DNA of 64,000 nt from Anaeramoeba flamelloides. Taxonomy: Eukaryota; Metamonada; Anaeramoebidae. This document shows, one piece after another, positions 34,520-45,749 of the stretch (its first letter is position 1; the number at the start of each line of letters is the position of its first letter). The notes beneath the pieces are model-generated. The model made no database searches and had not been told where the DNA came from. It saw nothing but the letters and a program-made list of their open reading frames with translations. The DNA is taken from positions 3,286,001-3,350,000 of the forward strand of contig JANTQA010000057.1 in the NCBI GenBank assembly GCA_027625915.1, read 5' to 3'. A program made the position numbers and the translations under genes.

Positions 34520-35026
34520 AAATCATACAGAAAGTAAAAATCGAATTTATTTTGCAAAATTTATGAAAAAAAAAAAAAACTACTTTTTTTTTTTATTACT
34601 ATTTTTTTTTTTTAATATTTTATTATTATATTAAAACTTTTAATTAGACTTTAATATCATTATTAATCAAAAGCTATCTTTTGTTATAGAATTTAATGAT
34701 AAATTTTGTTTTTTTTGTTAATAATAAATTTGTATTCATTTTTTCATTCTTGTTTGATCTTATTATTTTTTGAATAGCAATTTATTTGGGTTGATTGTTT
34801 CTTTTCATTTGAATTTTCTCAATTATTTATTCAAAGAAATCCAAATAATGTAATTATTATCCTTTTATGTTTAACAATTTATCATGTATTTAAAAGATAA
34901 TAAAGAACGCATTCTTTAAAGAACGCGTAAAGGGCTGAGTGCTTTTGTAAGTTCTTTTTTATTCAAAACAATTTGTAATAGCACAATGAATTGAAAACTA
35001 TTTATAGACAATTTTTATTAAGTTTG

Positions 35027-35640
35027 CTGATCAAAAGGATCGATAGGTTTGTCAACCAAATAATAATAAAATATAATAAAACTCTTTGATCTGATCCTTG
35101 ATTGAATCTGGTATCTTTTTTATTTCTAGATTGAGTTTTTTGGTCAAATAAAATTATTCTTTTGAAAAAATATCGTTGAATTAGCCCTAAAAGCTATTAA
35201 CTATTAAATTATGATGAATTGTTTTTATTCATGATATTTTGATATTTATGACAATTTTTCAATAATTATTGAGATTTTATAGAATATTGCGATTTGTGAT
35301 ATTATCACTATCTTATTGATGATCACAATTTTCTAATATTATCGCAATTTTTATTAAAATATCGTGATTTTTGGAACATTATTATTACTAAACAAAGAGA
35401 TTGACAAATCGAGTATTATCTGGTGAATAATTTTTTATGGAGATATTTTGGCATTTACCATGATTTGAGAAATTATTACCATACTATTTAATATCATGAT
35501 TTCTATCGATATTGTGGCTTTATTATTTTTATCGGTTTTATATAAGATTATTGTTCTTTAGTACTTTATCAGGAATTGGGAAGAATATCATCAAATCCTA
35601 TTTGGACTGGATATCATTTTATTACCATATTTGGTTAATT
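35027..35640. mobile_element. Partial family-C element, copy 2
   Basis: Aligns with 16785-17165: aaaaggatcgataggttt against aaaaggatacataggttt, aaaactctttgatctg, attagcccaaaaacc/attagccctaaaag, and an array of attgcgat, atcgtgat, atcgcaat variants. Many CG dinucleotides of the copy at 15955-17240 appear here as TG or CA. Confidence 0.6.
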
Positions 35641-36467
35641 TTTAAGTTTTTTTAAATGTTAGATTCATATTGATATCGCAATTACTTTATTTTATTTTTC
35701 ATATTATTTTCCCAATATTGGTAGTTTGTTTTTTTTTCAACAAAAAAACTATCAAAAAATATATATCTTGATTTAAAACTTCAAAAAAAAATTATTTATT
35801 ATTATTAAATTATTCTTTTATTTTTCAACACTTTTCATTCATTGCTTAACATTGAAATAACAATTTGTTTTAAATTCTATAAAAACTTTCATAGACTATT
35901 TCAACAGCAATTGTTTAAATTAATATATAAAAATCAACAATTTTTCAATCAAATTTCATATTATTTTTTTAAAAATAATCCTTCAAAGATAGCCTTGTAT
36001 TTACTCCCTTCTATTCTCATGTGTTGGTCGTTTCAAGGATGGTCTATTAGGTTTCATTAAAAAAATTATAAATATTCAATCAAATTTAATGTTATTTATA
36101 AAACTTTTTCATTCAAAATTATATCAAATTCGTATCAATTTGGTTTTCATCTAAAGCTTTTTTATGCAACTTGGTTTTCATAATTTTTTTTTCAAATAAA
36201 GTAATCAAAATAAGCATAAACAAAGAATATTATTTCAAAGATAAAAATGGTGTTTGAAGTCTCAAATTTAAAAAAAAACTTTTATTAATGTTCAACACAA
36301 ATAAAAAATACACGGTGAAAAAATTAAAACTAATATTCGGAATTATTTGTTTTGATATAATTTGAGAAAAAATAAAACTTTTTATCAAATCTTCATGAGA
36401 ATATTTTTGATATTATTAACACAGTTTAAAAATAATATTTTTTTGCAAATTTTTTTTTTTCAATTTG

Positions 36468-36650
36468 ATACAAAAATGCTAAAATTCCTAACAAAGAGTT
36501 TCAGATCTAATGACTTGAAAATTTCATTGGAAAAAATGAACTTCTTATAAAAATGATAACTCTATTCTCAAAAGTAGACAAATAAGTATTTTTATTAGGT
36601 TTAATCGTAATTTTGTAAATAATCATTTCTAGCTTTGGGAAAAAAAAATC
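36468..36650 (+). repeat. Family-M repeat, copy 1
   Basis: Aligns with about 45030-45210: gatacaaaaat, ttggaaaaaatgaacttct, aggtttaat and a following A+T stretch. Two copies only; class unknown. Confidence 0.45.
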
Positions 36651-37708
36651 AATATTTTTTTATAATCCCACAAGAGTATTAAGGTTTTGATATTTATTTT
36701 TTCTTTTTTTTTAGAACCACCAAAAATAACAAAACAAAATGGTTTTGTTTAAAAAATTACTTTTCAAAGCCAATAAAATTTAAAATTTTTTCAAAAAAAG
36801 TACTTTAACTTTACTGATACCAACAAAATAAAGAAAAAAACTTTTCTATTTGATATTAATGTTCTTGTTTACAGTATTTTCAATAACCCATCTTGACTTT
36901 TATATTTTTTTTTTAACTTTTGCTATGGTTTTTACAAAAATGTGTTTTTAAGTGTTGTTTTTCAACTTTTTTTAGTTGTTTTCTTTTTTTATCTGTTGTT
37001 GAAATGAAAACTTTTCAAGAGTGTGTCTATCTTAAAAAAAATACTGTCACACACAAGTCATAAAAGAAATTTTTATTCAAAGTTTTCGAAACTATTATTT
37101 CTTCTATTTTGATTGAAAAATTGAAAGATTTTTTTATATAATAAATGGAAAATTGATCTTTTTTAAGAGATTTAATTTCCTCTCGCTATTAAACTTGTTA
37201 AAAATGAATAGATTTATAAATAATTTGGACATTGGGAATGTTCTTGTAGAATTTTAATCAGATAAAATATCCGATAATTAACTTTTGATTCAATATGAAA
37301 TATTCTTTCATTTTGTATTCTTCTTTAATCCAATAGAGGCCTAAAAAAAGGATGAAAACAAATAAATAAAGTTCCTCAATTACAAGATATGATTTGAAGA
37401 TCATAGGTTAAAGGAAAATGAAATGAATTTTTTTTCATTTATTTTTCAAAAAACTTTGAAAAATTAATACCTCATTTTTGCTTATTTGGAGATATACAAG
37501 CAAAAAAGTTTTTAAGGAACTTGTTTTATCCTTTTTATGTTTTTATTTGTATTTAATCAAATTTAAAGATTTGTTTGTGGATTTTGGTGTTGTTTTGTTT
37601 AAATTTGATTCCATTTTATCTTTTTTAACAGGAGATTGGTCTTGAAGGTTGTCGAAAAACACTTGGGTAATATGATCTATTATGCATATTGTTTAATTTG
37701 AAAGTATA

Positions 37709-38188
37709 CAGTGATCAAAATAATGTGTGTCCAAAGACTATAATCCGTGTTTCAAAAATATTATCCGTGCTTTTTTTTCTTCTTGATACAAGGCAACATC
37801 CAATTTACTACCAAATAGTCTACCAAAGTTCAAATCAATTTTGAAAGGAAAGATCTCGTTATTTTCAGTAAAATTTAAATTATTCATACAAATAGTTGAA
37901 AATTTTCTTCCATATTATTCACAATTTTTTTGAAATTTTTTGGTTTTTTGTACTAAAAATTAAAATTTTCTTAAAATGAACTCTATTTTTCGAGAGAAAT
38001 TTTGCAATTTGATCCTTCATTTTTCGAATTTCTTTTTAAATAATAGGACTTTAAGAAACCAAAACCATATTTTTTTAGGGTTTATTATCAGTTTCTTGGA
38101 TTGGTTAATGTAGGGGTCGAACAAAAAAACACGCTTTTTATTACAAAACACACATTAAATTTTTTTGCATGCTTTATTTTGACTACAG
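37709..38188. mobile_element. Tc1/mariner-like MITE, family A copy 2
   Basis: 480 bp, the same length as copy 1, flanked by TA (37707-37708 and 38189-38190). Left end CAGTGATCAAAATAATGTG, right end ctttattttgactacag. The interior matches 2821-3300 throughout. Confidence 0.85.
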
Positions 38189-39533
38189 TAGTTTCACGAA
38201 CTGTATTTTTGGTAAAACACAAAAAAAAAACAAAAACCACAGTTAAAGAAAAAATAAACAAATTTACATGATAAAAACAACAGCTATGTAAAAAAAAAGA
38301 CATAAATAATTTTCAAAAACACATATCCAAACTTCGACACGGTGTATTTAACAAAATGTAATTTTTTTTTATAAAAGTTTAAAAAGAATGGTGTTGTAAT
38401 TTAAACCCAATTGGTAAAAGTCAAATGGATCTCTATGGAAATATTTGTCCCATTTGTAACCTAAAAACCAGTACAAAAGTTTTTCCCTTTTTTGTTTGTT
38501 CTTTAAAATTCAAAACAATTTAAACATCATTTCGAGTTTTTATTCGTAGATTAAATTCTCAAATAAATTGATTGTAATAAGTATTCTCAGTTTATTTGTT
38601 TGGTGTCCTTTTAACTTCTGTCTGTTTTGGATGGGTGAAGAATCCAAAATAAATATTCCGTTTCATAATTGAAAAATAATTATCAACCTATGATTTTTTG
38701 CACTTCAAAAAAAAAAATAAATGTACTATTTCCAAATAACACTTTTTAAAAAGTTCGGAATTAAATTGGAAACGAGTGGAATTTCTAAATGAACAATTTA
38801 TACGTTTTAGGTTACTAAGGTTACAGTCCTTCAAACTTATTCTCTTGATTATTGTAAATAAGATGTTTTCAATAACATTACTTTTTTCACTTTGCTTTTA
38901 TAAAAGAACTTTTCATCTTGCCTTTTTTCGACTTCAAACTTTTAGAAAAACCTAAAATTGTTTTTGGAGAGGAATTAGTTTTTGAGAACAAAACTATCTA
39001 AAATCTTATTAAGATCTTTAAATTTTTCAGAAAAGATGTTTTTGCGAAAAAAAGCAATGTCCCCCAACCTTTTTCTGTCTTAATTCTTTTTAACAAGTAT
39101 TTTTGATAAGGTATTTTGATTGCCACAAGACTAATAACTTTTGAAAAATGTTGGGTTCGTAACTGGTAACAGAAAAAAATTTTGTAAAAATAGGTTTGAA
39201 GAAAATTCAAATAAATCACGAATTAAACTATTTTTTGCCTTCTTTTTAATTAATTTGTAGTTATTTATTTTCCAAACCCTAACAAAAAATGCGTTAATTT
39301 TTTGAATAATCTGATCAATTTTCCAAAACCCTTTTTGAAAAAAAAAAAAAAAAAAGAAATACACAACCAAAGAAAAAACATTTTTAAAAAATAAATTTCA
39401 ATTGTTCTTTGCACTCTACGAACTTTTGGTAATGCTTTCAAAGACAAAAAATTTTGTTAAAAATGAAAAATTAGTTTTCTTGAAAAGATTACATTTTTAT
39501 TCTCAAAGAACTTTTTAATTTCTTATTTTTCCT

Positions 39534-41921
39534 ATGTTTATCAAACCAAGAGGAATTCCACTTTCTCACGTAGGCTACAACATATTTTACCGACCGAAGC
39601 GATCCAGAAACATATTCCATTCACAAGAATCTTCAACAATAATTCAGTGGGTGCGCGACTTGCTCCAGTATCAAGAAATAACATACGACGATCTGTTTGC
39701 GAAGGGCTGTCTTTATTTATTGAACATTTTAAACATTCTCCGTCCGTGTCGCATCAACAAAGTCTCGAGAACATTAACAGAAACGAAGCAAGAAAGAAAC
39801 AATTTCGAAGAGTTTGTCAAATCTTTACAAAGCTACAACTACAGAAAAGTGAAAGAAATCAAAGTGGGGCTCTTCCAAAAGCGAGACAAAAACACGATCA
39901 AAGAGGTTATGAAATCACTCAAATGGTTAAAACACAAACACGAGAAACACGGAGTGATCAAGGACACCACTAAGACCTACCGACAGTTCAGTGTCCTCCA
40001 GTCAACACACAAGCAATCAATACCACATTTGCATTTAGTCGATTCCCAGAATTACCAAATGAGAAAAAACACAGCAAACACAATGCTTCACAACGATTAT
40101 GTCAATCCGTATGTGTCCATTGAAAAATTTGATTCAGATTTCTTGGTAAACTCATTTGAAAACATCTTTTGGTTAGACAAAGAGGAAAGAAACAAAATCA
40201 TCACCGATCAACAAATCGAACTCGGGTATGGCGAAATTAGGAATCATAGCGAAGAAAGTAACGAAGAGAATGGGGGTGAAGAAAGCCAAAAAAAGGAAAA
40301 TATTTCCGATTTAAGAATTAATAGTCACATTCAGAAAGTTACTTTACTCTACACATCAAGTTCGGGTGAAGTAAATATATTTTCTTCTTCTTTTGATGAA
40401 AATAGTAATTCTGGCTCTGTGAGCGAAGAACAAGAAAATAGTGAAGAAGTGGAAGAGAAAGAAGAAAAGGAAGCAAAAGAGGAGGAAGAAAAGGAACCAG
40501 AAGAGAAGGAAGAAAAGAAAGTAAAAGAGGAAGAAGAAAAGAAAGTTGATGAAAAAGAAGAAAAGAAAATCAATGAAAAAGAAGAAAAGAAAATCAATGA
40601 GGAAGAAGAAAAGAAAGTAAAAGAGAAAGAAGAAAAGAAACCAGAAGAACAAGAAAATAGTGAAGAAGTGGAAGAGAAAGAAGAAAAGGAACCAAAAGAG
40701 GAGGAAGAAAAGGAACCAGAAGAGAAGGAAGAAAAGAAAGTAGAAGAGAAAGAAGAAAAGAAAGTAGAAGAGAAAGAAGAAAAGAAAGTCGATGAAAAAG
40801 AAGAAAAGAAAGTAGATGAAAAAGAAGAAAAGAAAATCAATGAGGAAGAAGAAAAGAAAGTAAAAGAGAAAGAAGAAAAGAAAATCAATGAAAAAGAAGA
40901 AAAGAAAGTAGAAGAAAAAGAAGAAAAGAAAGTCGAAGAAAAAGAAGAAAAGAAAAAAGAAAATAATCAAGAATTAAAGCTTGTAAAGGATCAAGAGCAA
41001 GTAAACAAAAAATTACACCAAAAAAAAACAAAAGAAAAAACAGAAAAATATCACTATAAGAAACAAAGTAGATATGAAAACATTGATTTCACTAATCCTA
41101 AATCCCTTTATTTAATTCGTAATTTCGAACAAGCTACCCAATTCCGTTTCCTTTCAAACCAAAACCCAAAATCGAAAATTATAATTTTTTTTTTATTAAA
41201 TAGTTTCAATAAATGGAAAAATACTAATTATGAAAACATTAAAGACTATCTCAATGAAAAATTAATAAACTACTACCATACTTTGATTCAGAAAACATTT
41301 AATGTCGATAGTACTTTCTTCAATAACAAAATAATGAATTTTTTTATTCGAATCGAAATACAAGATACAAAAACAAAAAAAAAAATTAAACGCAATAGCA
41401 AAACTGAGGAATTAAATGAAAAAAATAAAGTTGGAAAAAAAAAGAAAAAGGAAAAGCAAAATGATCAACAATTATCAAATTATCAAAAAATTTCCTCGAA
41501 GGTTGATTTTGAAAAAAAAGAAAAAAAAAGTAAAAAAGGGATTAAAGGTGACAAACAAATAGAAGATAGTAGCAACAGGGAAGAGGAACAAAAAGCCGAT
41601 CCCAGAGATTTAGGGTTTTTACGGTTATCAAGAAAAAGAATTCGAATCCTTTTAAAAAAAAAAAATCAACAAATATTAAATCAAACCTTGACGAATCCAA
41701 TGAGAATTGAACTACATAAAAAAAAAACATCAGCCCTAAGGATCTCAAACCCAAAAAATACATTCAAAATTCAGTTTTTGTCTGAAGAGGAATGTATAAT
41801 ATGTTTATCACATTTTCTTTATTATCTTTCATTTAATAAAAAATATATGAAAAAGCATTTTGTCAATAAAAAAAAAACTAACATATTGAATTGGAGATCG
41901 AAAAAAAGCAAAAAAAAATAA
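39534..41921 (+). CDS. Calponin-homology protein with Lys/Glu repeat and PH-like C-terminus
   Basis: Single exon, 795 residues, no intron needed. Residues about 34-135 fit a calponin homology (CH) fold: IIQWVRDLL, then DDLFAKGCLYLLNILNIL, ERNNFEEFVKSL, and DKNTIKEVMKSLKWLKH, in the order of CH helices, so actin or microtubule binding is the likely role. Residues about 297-480 are a Lys/Glu repeat (EEKKVEEKEEKK-type units of eight residues), a probable single alpha-helix or coiled coil acting as a spacer. A second globular patch lies at about 505-600. The last 105 residues (about 690-772: FLRLSRKRIRILL, then TFKIQFLSEEECIICLSHF) look like a degenerate PH-type domain, inferred only from pattern. 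The first third uses clearly more C/G-ending codons than the A/T-ending last third. A cytoskeletal linker is my reading; no named orthologue recognised. Confidence 0.8.
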   Translation: MFIKPRGIPLSHVGYNIFYRPKRSRNIFHSQESSTIIQWVRDLLQYQEITYDDLFAKGCLYLLNILNILRPCRINKVSRTLTETKQERNNFEEFVKSLQSYNYRKVKEIKVGLFQKRDKNTIKEVMKSLKWLKHKHEKHGVIKDTTKTYRQFSVLQSTHKQSIPHLHLVDSQNYQMRKNTANTMLHNDYVNPYVSIEKFDSDFLVNSFENIFWLDKEERNKIITDQQIELGYGEIRNHSEESNEENGGEESQKKENISDLRINSHIQKVTLLYTSSSGEVNIFSSSFDENSNSGSVSEEQENSEEVEEKEEKEAKEEEEKEPEEKEEKKVKEEEEKKVDEKEEKKINEKEEKKINEEEEKKVKEKEEKKPEEQENSEEVEEKEEKEPKEEEEKEPEEKEEKKVEEKEEKKVEEKEEKKVDEKEEKKVDEKEEKKINEEEEKKVKEKEEKKINEKEEKKVEEKEEKKVEEKEEKKKENNQELKLVKDQEQVNKKLHQKKTKEKTEKYHYKKQSRYENIDFTNPKSLYLIRNFEQATQFRFLSNQNPKSKIIIFFLLNSFNKWKNTNYENIKDYLNEKLINYYHTLIQKTFNVDSTFFNNKIMNFFIRIEIQDTKTKKKIKRNSKTEELNEKNKVGKKKKKEKQNDQQLSNYQKISSKVDFEKKEKKSKKGIKGDKQIEDSSNREEEQKADPRDLGFLRLSRKRIRILLKKKNQQILNQTLTNPMRIELHKKKTSALRISNPKNTFKIQFLSEEECIICLSHFLYYLSFNKKYMKKHFVNKKKTNILNWRSKKSKKK
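40427..40966 (+). repeat. In-frame GAA/AAG-rich tandem repeat in the CH gene
   Basis: About 540 bp built from 24-bp units of the type gaagaaaagaaagtagaaga, encoding (E/D)EKEEKK(V/I). A higher-order duplication is visible: the segment starting QENSEEVEEKEEKE occurs at about 40431 and again at about 40650, each followed by (P/A)KEEEEKEPEEKEEKK. The opposite strand is open over the same length in two frames, which is an artefact of the composition. Confidence 0.85.
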
Positions 41922-42582
41922 TAATTTTACAATGATTTCAAAATAATTTCAAATTGATAAATATCACCCAAAATGTTAAAAATTAAATTAAGAATAACGT
42001 GGCGGATTTAAAATACCTTCTGGTATTTATATATATATATATATATATATTACAAAAATTAAATTATAACATTGCATATTTTTTTTTACAATTCTTAAAA
42101 GATTTTTTTAGATTGAATATCAAGTCATTGATTATTAAATTTCATTCTCAAAATTTTTTTCTGGATTTTTTGAAATTTAAATAAAATCACAAAATATTTT
42201 ATTTGTATTTAAAAATTACAATTTTTTAACAAAAAAAAAAAAAAAAAAAATCGAATGTTTTTTTTTTCAATTGTAATTACAAGAAATAAATCATCTTAGA
42301 TTTTAAATATTAATACATTTTATATCTTAATTAGTATCATTTATCAAGCAGATAATTATAATCTTTGCCTAATTTTAGGTTACATTTATTATTTTTTATA
42401 AAGTTTAATATTTACAATAAACCGGATTTCAAGTAATTGTCAAGATAGGACAATTTTAATTATACACCAAGAATTTAAATTACCAACCCAAAGTTGATTT
42501 AAATTTCCATTATTGTACAGTTAAAAGCACCCCTAATTTATAATTTCTCAAAGAGACTGTTTTGTTTTAGTACAAAGGTTTA

Positions 42583-42776
42583 TAAACTATTTATCAAAAA
42601 TTTTGACTCACTTTATAATGTTAACGAAAGTTGTTATGTGCATTTATCCTGTATTCTTATCAAAAAAAATATTTTCAAATTTTTAGATCAGAATTATTAT
42701 TTCTAATTTTACAAAGTTTTGTTTTGCTTTTTCAAATTTTTGTTTTTCTTTTTTTTTGATTTCTTTTTTTTTGATT

Positions 42777-42813
<37 letters not shown>

Positions 42814-43197
42814 TAAAAGATTATCTGGAAAAAAAAAAAGATCTTCGAAAAGACCATTAATCACAAAGAAAATTGAGACTATGTAACCCACTTTTTGAAA
42901 CAAATTTAATTATTAGTAAAAGAACTTGGTGTTAACCTTTTTTTCAGTGCAATTACAGTAATAAAAAAAATTGGTAATACACATTTCTTAAAATTGTTAC
43001 TCAATTTTTTTTATTTTTGGTTTTATTTTTTTTTTCATTTTTAAAATATTAGATTTTGTTAGATTTAGAATTATATAAAAATGAATTACACATCTGATTT
43101 AATTATTAATTGTTCTTGAATACTAAGGGATTTATTTATTTTTTTTTTTTTTCCCATTTATCCTTTCCAGTTGTAACATTTTTTGATATGATATTTA
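42583..43197. mobile_element. Family-B MITE, copy 3 (degraded)
   Basis: Left end TAAACTATTTATCAAAAATT followed by ttgactcactttataatgtt matches the other copies. The middle has the poly-T tract and aaagatcttcgaaaagacca. The right end (cagttgtaacattttttga) is strongly diverged from the gtgagtcacaattt consensus, so this copy looks older. Confidence 0.7.
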
Positions 43198-43278
43198 TAT
43201 TTAAATGTTAAAGACTTTAATCTATTTTACATTTTATTATCTTGTTTGATGTTACTTTTCTTTAATTGTAAAACTCTT

Positions 43279-43311
<33 letters not shown>

Positions 43312-43325
43312 GATATATGTAGAAT

Positions 43326-43521
43326 GTGTCCAGTTCCACTTTTAAAGGACAAACTTTTATATGGAATTTAAATTAAAAAAAATATTCAAATCAAAGATCA
43401 TTTTTTGGAATTTTTTTTACAGAAATTATTTGACTAGAATTTGAATTTTTTGCCATAATTTGAGTTTTTTTATTGTGCATTAAATTTCATTTATAGTTTT
43501 TATCTTTAAATTGGAACGAAT
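43326..43521. mobile_element. Family-I palindromic MITE, copy 1 (degraded)
   Basis: The left part ccagttccacttttaaagga and right part tttatctttaaattggaac mirror the better copy at 43676-43872. Inner blocks (ataatttgagtttttttatt, gcattaaatttca) also match. Both ends have decayed. Confidence 0.55.
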
Positions 43522-43675
43522 AATAAAAAAATTTCTTTGTTCAATTTTTTTCAAATTTTATTATTTTTTGAATATTCAAAAAATACTTCCTTGTGCAATA
43601 TTTTTGTAACATCTTTTGAAATTTACAGAAATATTTGGAGAAAAAAAATATTATTGTTATAAAATAATAATAATA

Positions 43676-43872
43676 GATTCAGTTCCACTTTTAAGGCACA
43701 AACTTTCAACGGAATTTAAGGCACAAAAAAAATCTCAAATTAAGGCACAAAATTTGGATTCTAGTAAAATAAATTGTAAAGAAAAAAAATTACAAATTTT
43801 ATACATTAATTTGAGATTTTTTTTGATGCTTAAATTTCGTAGCAGTTTGCGTCTTAAAAGTGGAACTGACTG
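43676..43872. mobile_element. Family-I palindromic MITE, copy 2
   Basis: 197 bp flanked by TA. The left arm reads cagttccacttttaaggcac then aaact and tcaaatta; the right arm is its complement, ending gcgtcttaaaagtggaactg and actg. Inverted arms of about 60-80 bp leave a very short loop, so the element is nearly a perfect foldback. CAGTCAG termini plus a TA target point to Tc1/mariner-type mobilisation. Confidence 0.8.
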
Positions 43873-45029
43873 TAAAAAAATTTGTTTTTTTAAAAAAGAT
43901 AAAAAAATCGAACAAGAATATTATTTTTTTAACCTTAAAATCAATTAAAAAAAAAACTATTTTGAACTGTTTCGATACATTTTGTTTGATTGTTTTTTTT
44001 TCTATTAATATATATCAAATTGTAATATGTGGAATGGTTTATAATCACAATATAAACAAAATAACCCATTTCCCTCTTAAAAGAACTACTAACACATAAA
44101 CCCCATTAAAAAATAAAAAGAAATTTGAAACCTTTATAATCTTTTTTCGATCCTTTTTGGACCAAATTTTTGTTATTTGTTATATTATGTCCCTATGACC
44201 CAAAAAAAAATTAAAAATATTAAAACTGATCAAATACTTTCTATTAAAAAATTTAAAAAAACTAAATGAAAAAATTAAAATAAAGAAAGTTTCCATTTAA
44301 CTTTTTCTTGAAAACATTTTTTACCAAAATTATTGAATTTAAATTTGAAATTATGCATATTTTTATATAAAATTTCTTGTTTTAATTCATTTACTAAAAC
44401 AAATTCTAAATTATGGGAATATTATTTTCACAAAACGGACTAATTTGGTCTTCAAATGTTTTTTTTTATTTTTAATTGGTAAAATTAAAAAAAAAGTTCT
44501 TCTAAAAAGATAAACTCATAAGAAAATATTCTAATTTAATACATTAAATTATTCTTTAATTTCAAAATTTTCTCAACACCATTTTTAAATAAAAAAATAA
44601 AAAAGTGAACAGTAATTTGAAAAATATTTTCGATATTTAAAAGTTGAGAGTGGTTTTTGTTAAACAAAATTTTGTCCCAATGTTTAATTGAATTAAGTTA
44701 TAAGCTAGATTTCAAAAAATATTGATCAGAAAACAATAGTGCTCAATTTTATTAAGGGTATATTAATTAAAGATGACAACAAAAATCATGGGCCACCTAA
44801 AAAAGATATAAAATCTGAATAATTGAAAATTTTTTAGTAATGTTTTAAGGTGAATAAATATCGTTTTTAAAAATTAACCATAAAATTTGATAAACCCTCT
44901 TATTAAATTAGTGTAGTATTCCCCTTTCAAGTAATTATCTACATTTAAACAATACAAACATACCTACAATAAAAACTCTAGTCTAAGATACCAATTTCTT
45001 AAAGATATTTTACAGTCAGTTCTTTTTTA

Positions 45030-45210
45030 GATACAAAAATTCAAATAAAAAAGGATCAAATCTTTTTACTGAAAATTTAATTGGAAAAAATGAACTTCTA
45101 TATGAAGGATGACACATTTTTCACAAATTTGCTAAATGAAGTTTTTTTATCAGGTTTAATTATACCTTAGTGAAATGAATTACTAAATTATCTTTATGAA
45201 AAAAAATAAG
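45030..45210 (+). repeat. Family-M repeat, copy 2
   Basis: Partner of 36468-36650, sharing gatacaaaaat and ttggaaaaaatgaacttct. It lies about 540 bp upstream of the RCC1/BTB start codon. Confidence 0.45.
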
Positions 45211-45749
45211 ATTTACTAGTCCCTTAAATGCTTTTATAAAAATCAAAGGTTTAAAATATGTTTCAATTGAAAGTTTTCATCGTTTTTGTTGGTTTTTTAC
45301 TCTCTTTCCATGCTTCTCATTTTTTTCTAATCAAGCTTCAAAATAAAATATTTTCTTTTCATTTTTTTGAAGAAAGGAAATCCAACGATTAAAATCTGTC
45401 TGAGATTCGATCTCTCGAAAAAAAAAAAACGTAAAATAAATTCAGAGCTTTATACTAACAGTAATTAATTTTGTTGAGTCACCTCTTCATTAAGAATAAG
45501 AATAACTGTAAAATTTTGAACACTTTAATTTGTCAAAATATTTTGATTGAAAGAGATTTGATTTTATTGGAATTATTCCTTTCAAAATTTGGAACAATTT
45601 CAAAAAAACAAAGATTTATAAAGTTTAAAAAGTGACTCTAATTTTTGTTTATATTCTTGTCATGTTCAAATAGAATATAATTCATTTTTTTTTATATTCT
45701 TTTCAAGTTCAAATCCTTTTTTCAATTTTGAAATCTCAAACACCCACCA

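Larger units (their letters stand above)
34520..39533. other. Intergenic region of about 5 kb with repeats
   Basis: Between the DH-PH-kelch gene and the calponin-homology gene, both on the plus strand. It contains a partial family-C element (35027-35640), a family-M repeat (36468-36650) and a complete Tc1-like MITE (37709-38188). The open frames at 38088-38303, 38998-39219 and 39131-39370 overlap elements or each other and have no recognisable product. Sequence after 38190 is A+T-rich and unassigned up to the start of the next gene. Confidence 0.6.
41922..45749. other. Intergenic region of about 3.8 kb, MITE-rich
   Basis: Between the CH gene and the RCC1/BTB gene (both plus). It holds an (AT)n run (42029-42050), a degraded family-B MITE (42583-43197), a poly-T run near 43281-43310, two family-I palindromic MITEs (43326-43521 and 43676-43872), a solitary family-I end (about 45012-45030), a family-M repeat (45030-45210) and a family-J end (about 45212-45225). 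The open frames 43616-43948 and 43860-44099 lie over the family-I elements and are not taken as genes. Confidence 0.6.

Noticed and set aside
39647-39973. 108-codon plus-strand frame overlapping the CH gene
   Set aside because: A shadow frame inside the CH-domain coding sequence with no domain of its own.
40349-40970. Two long Phe/Ser-rich minus-strand open frames (179 and 204 codons)
   Set aside because: Antisense readings of the Lys/Glu repeat of the CH gene; the plus-strand frame is continuous with recognisable domains.
45380-45425. Possible tRNA T-arm (agattcgatctctcg)
   Set aside because: Only an isolated small hairpin; no acceptor, D-arm or anticodon arm at the required spacing.
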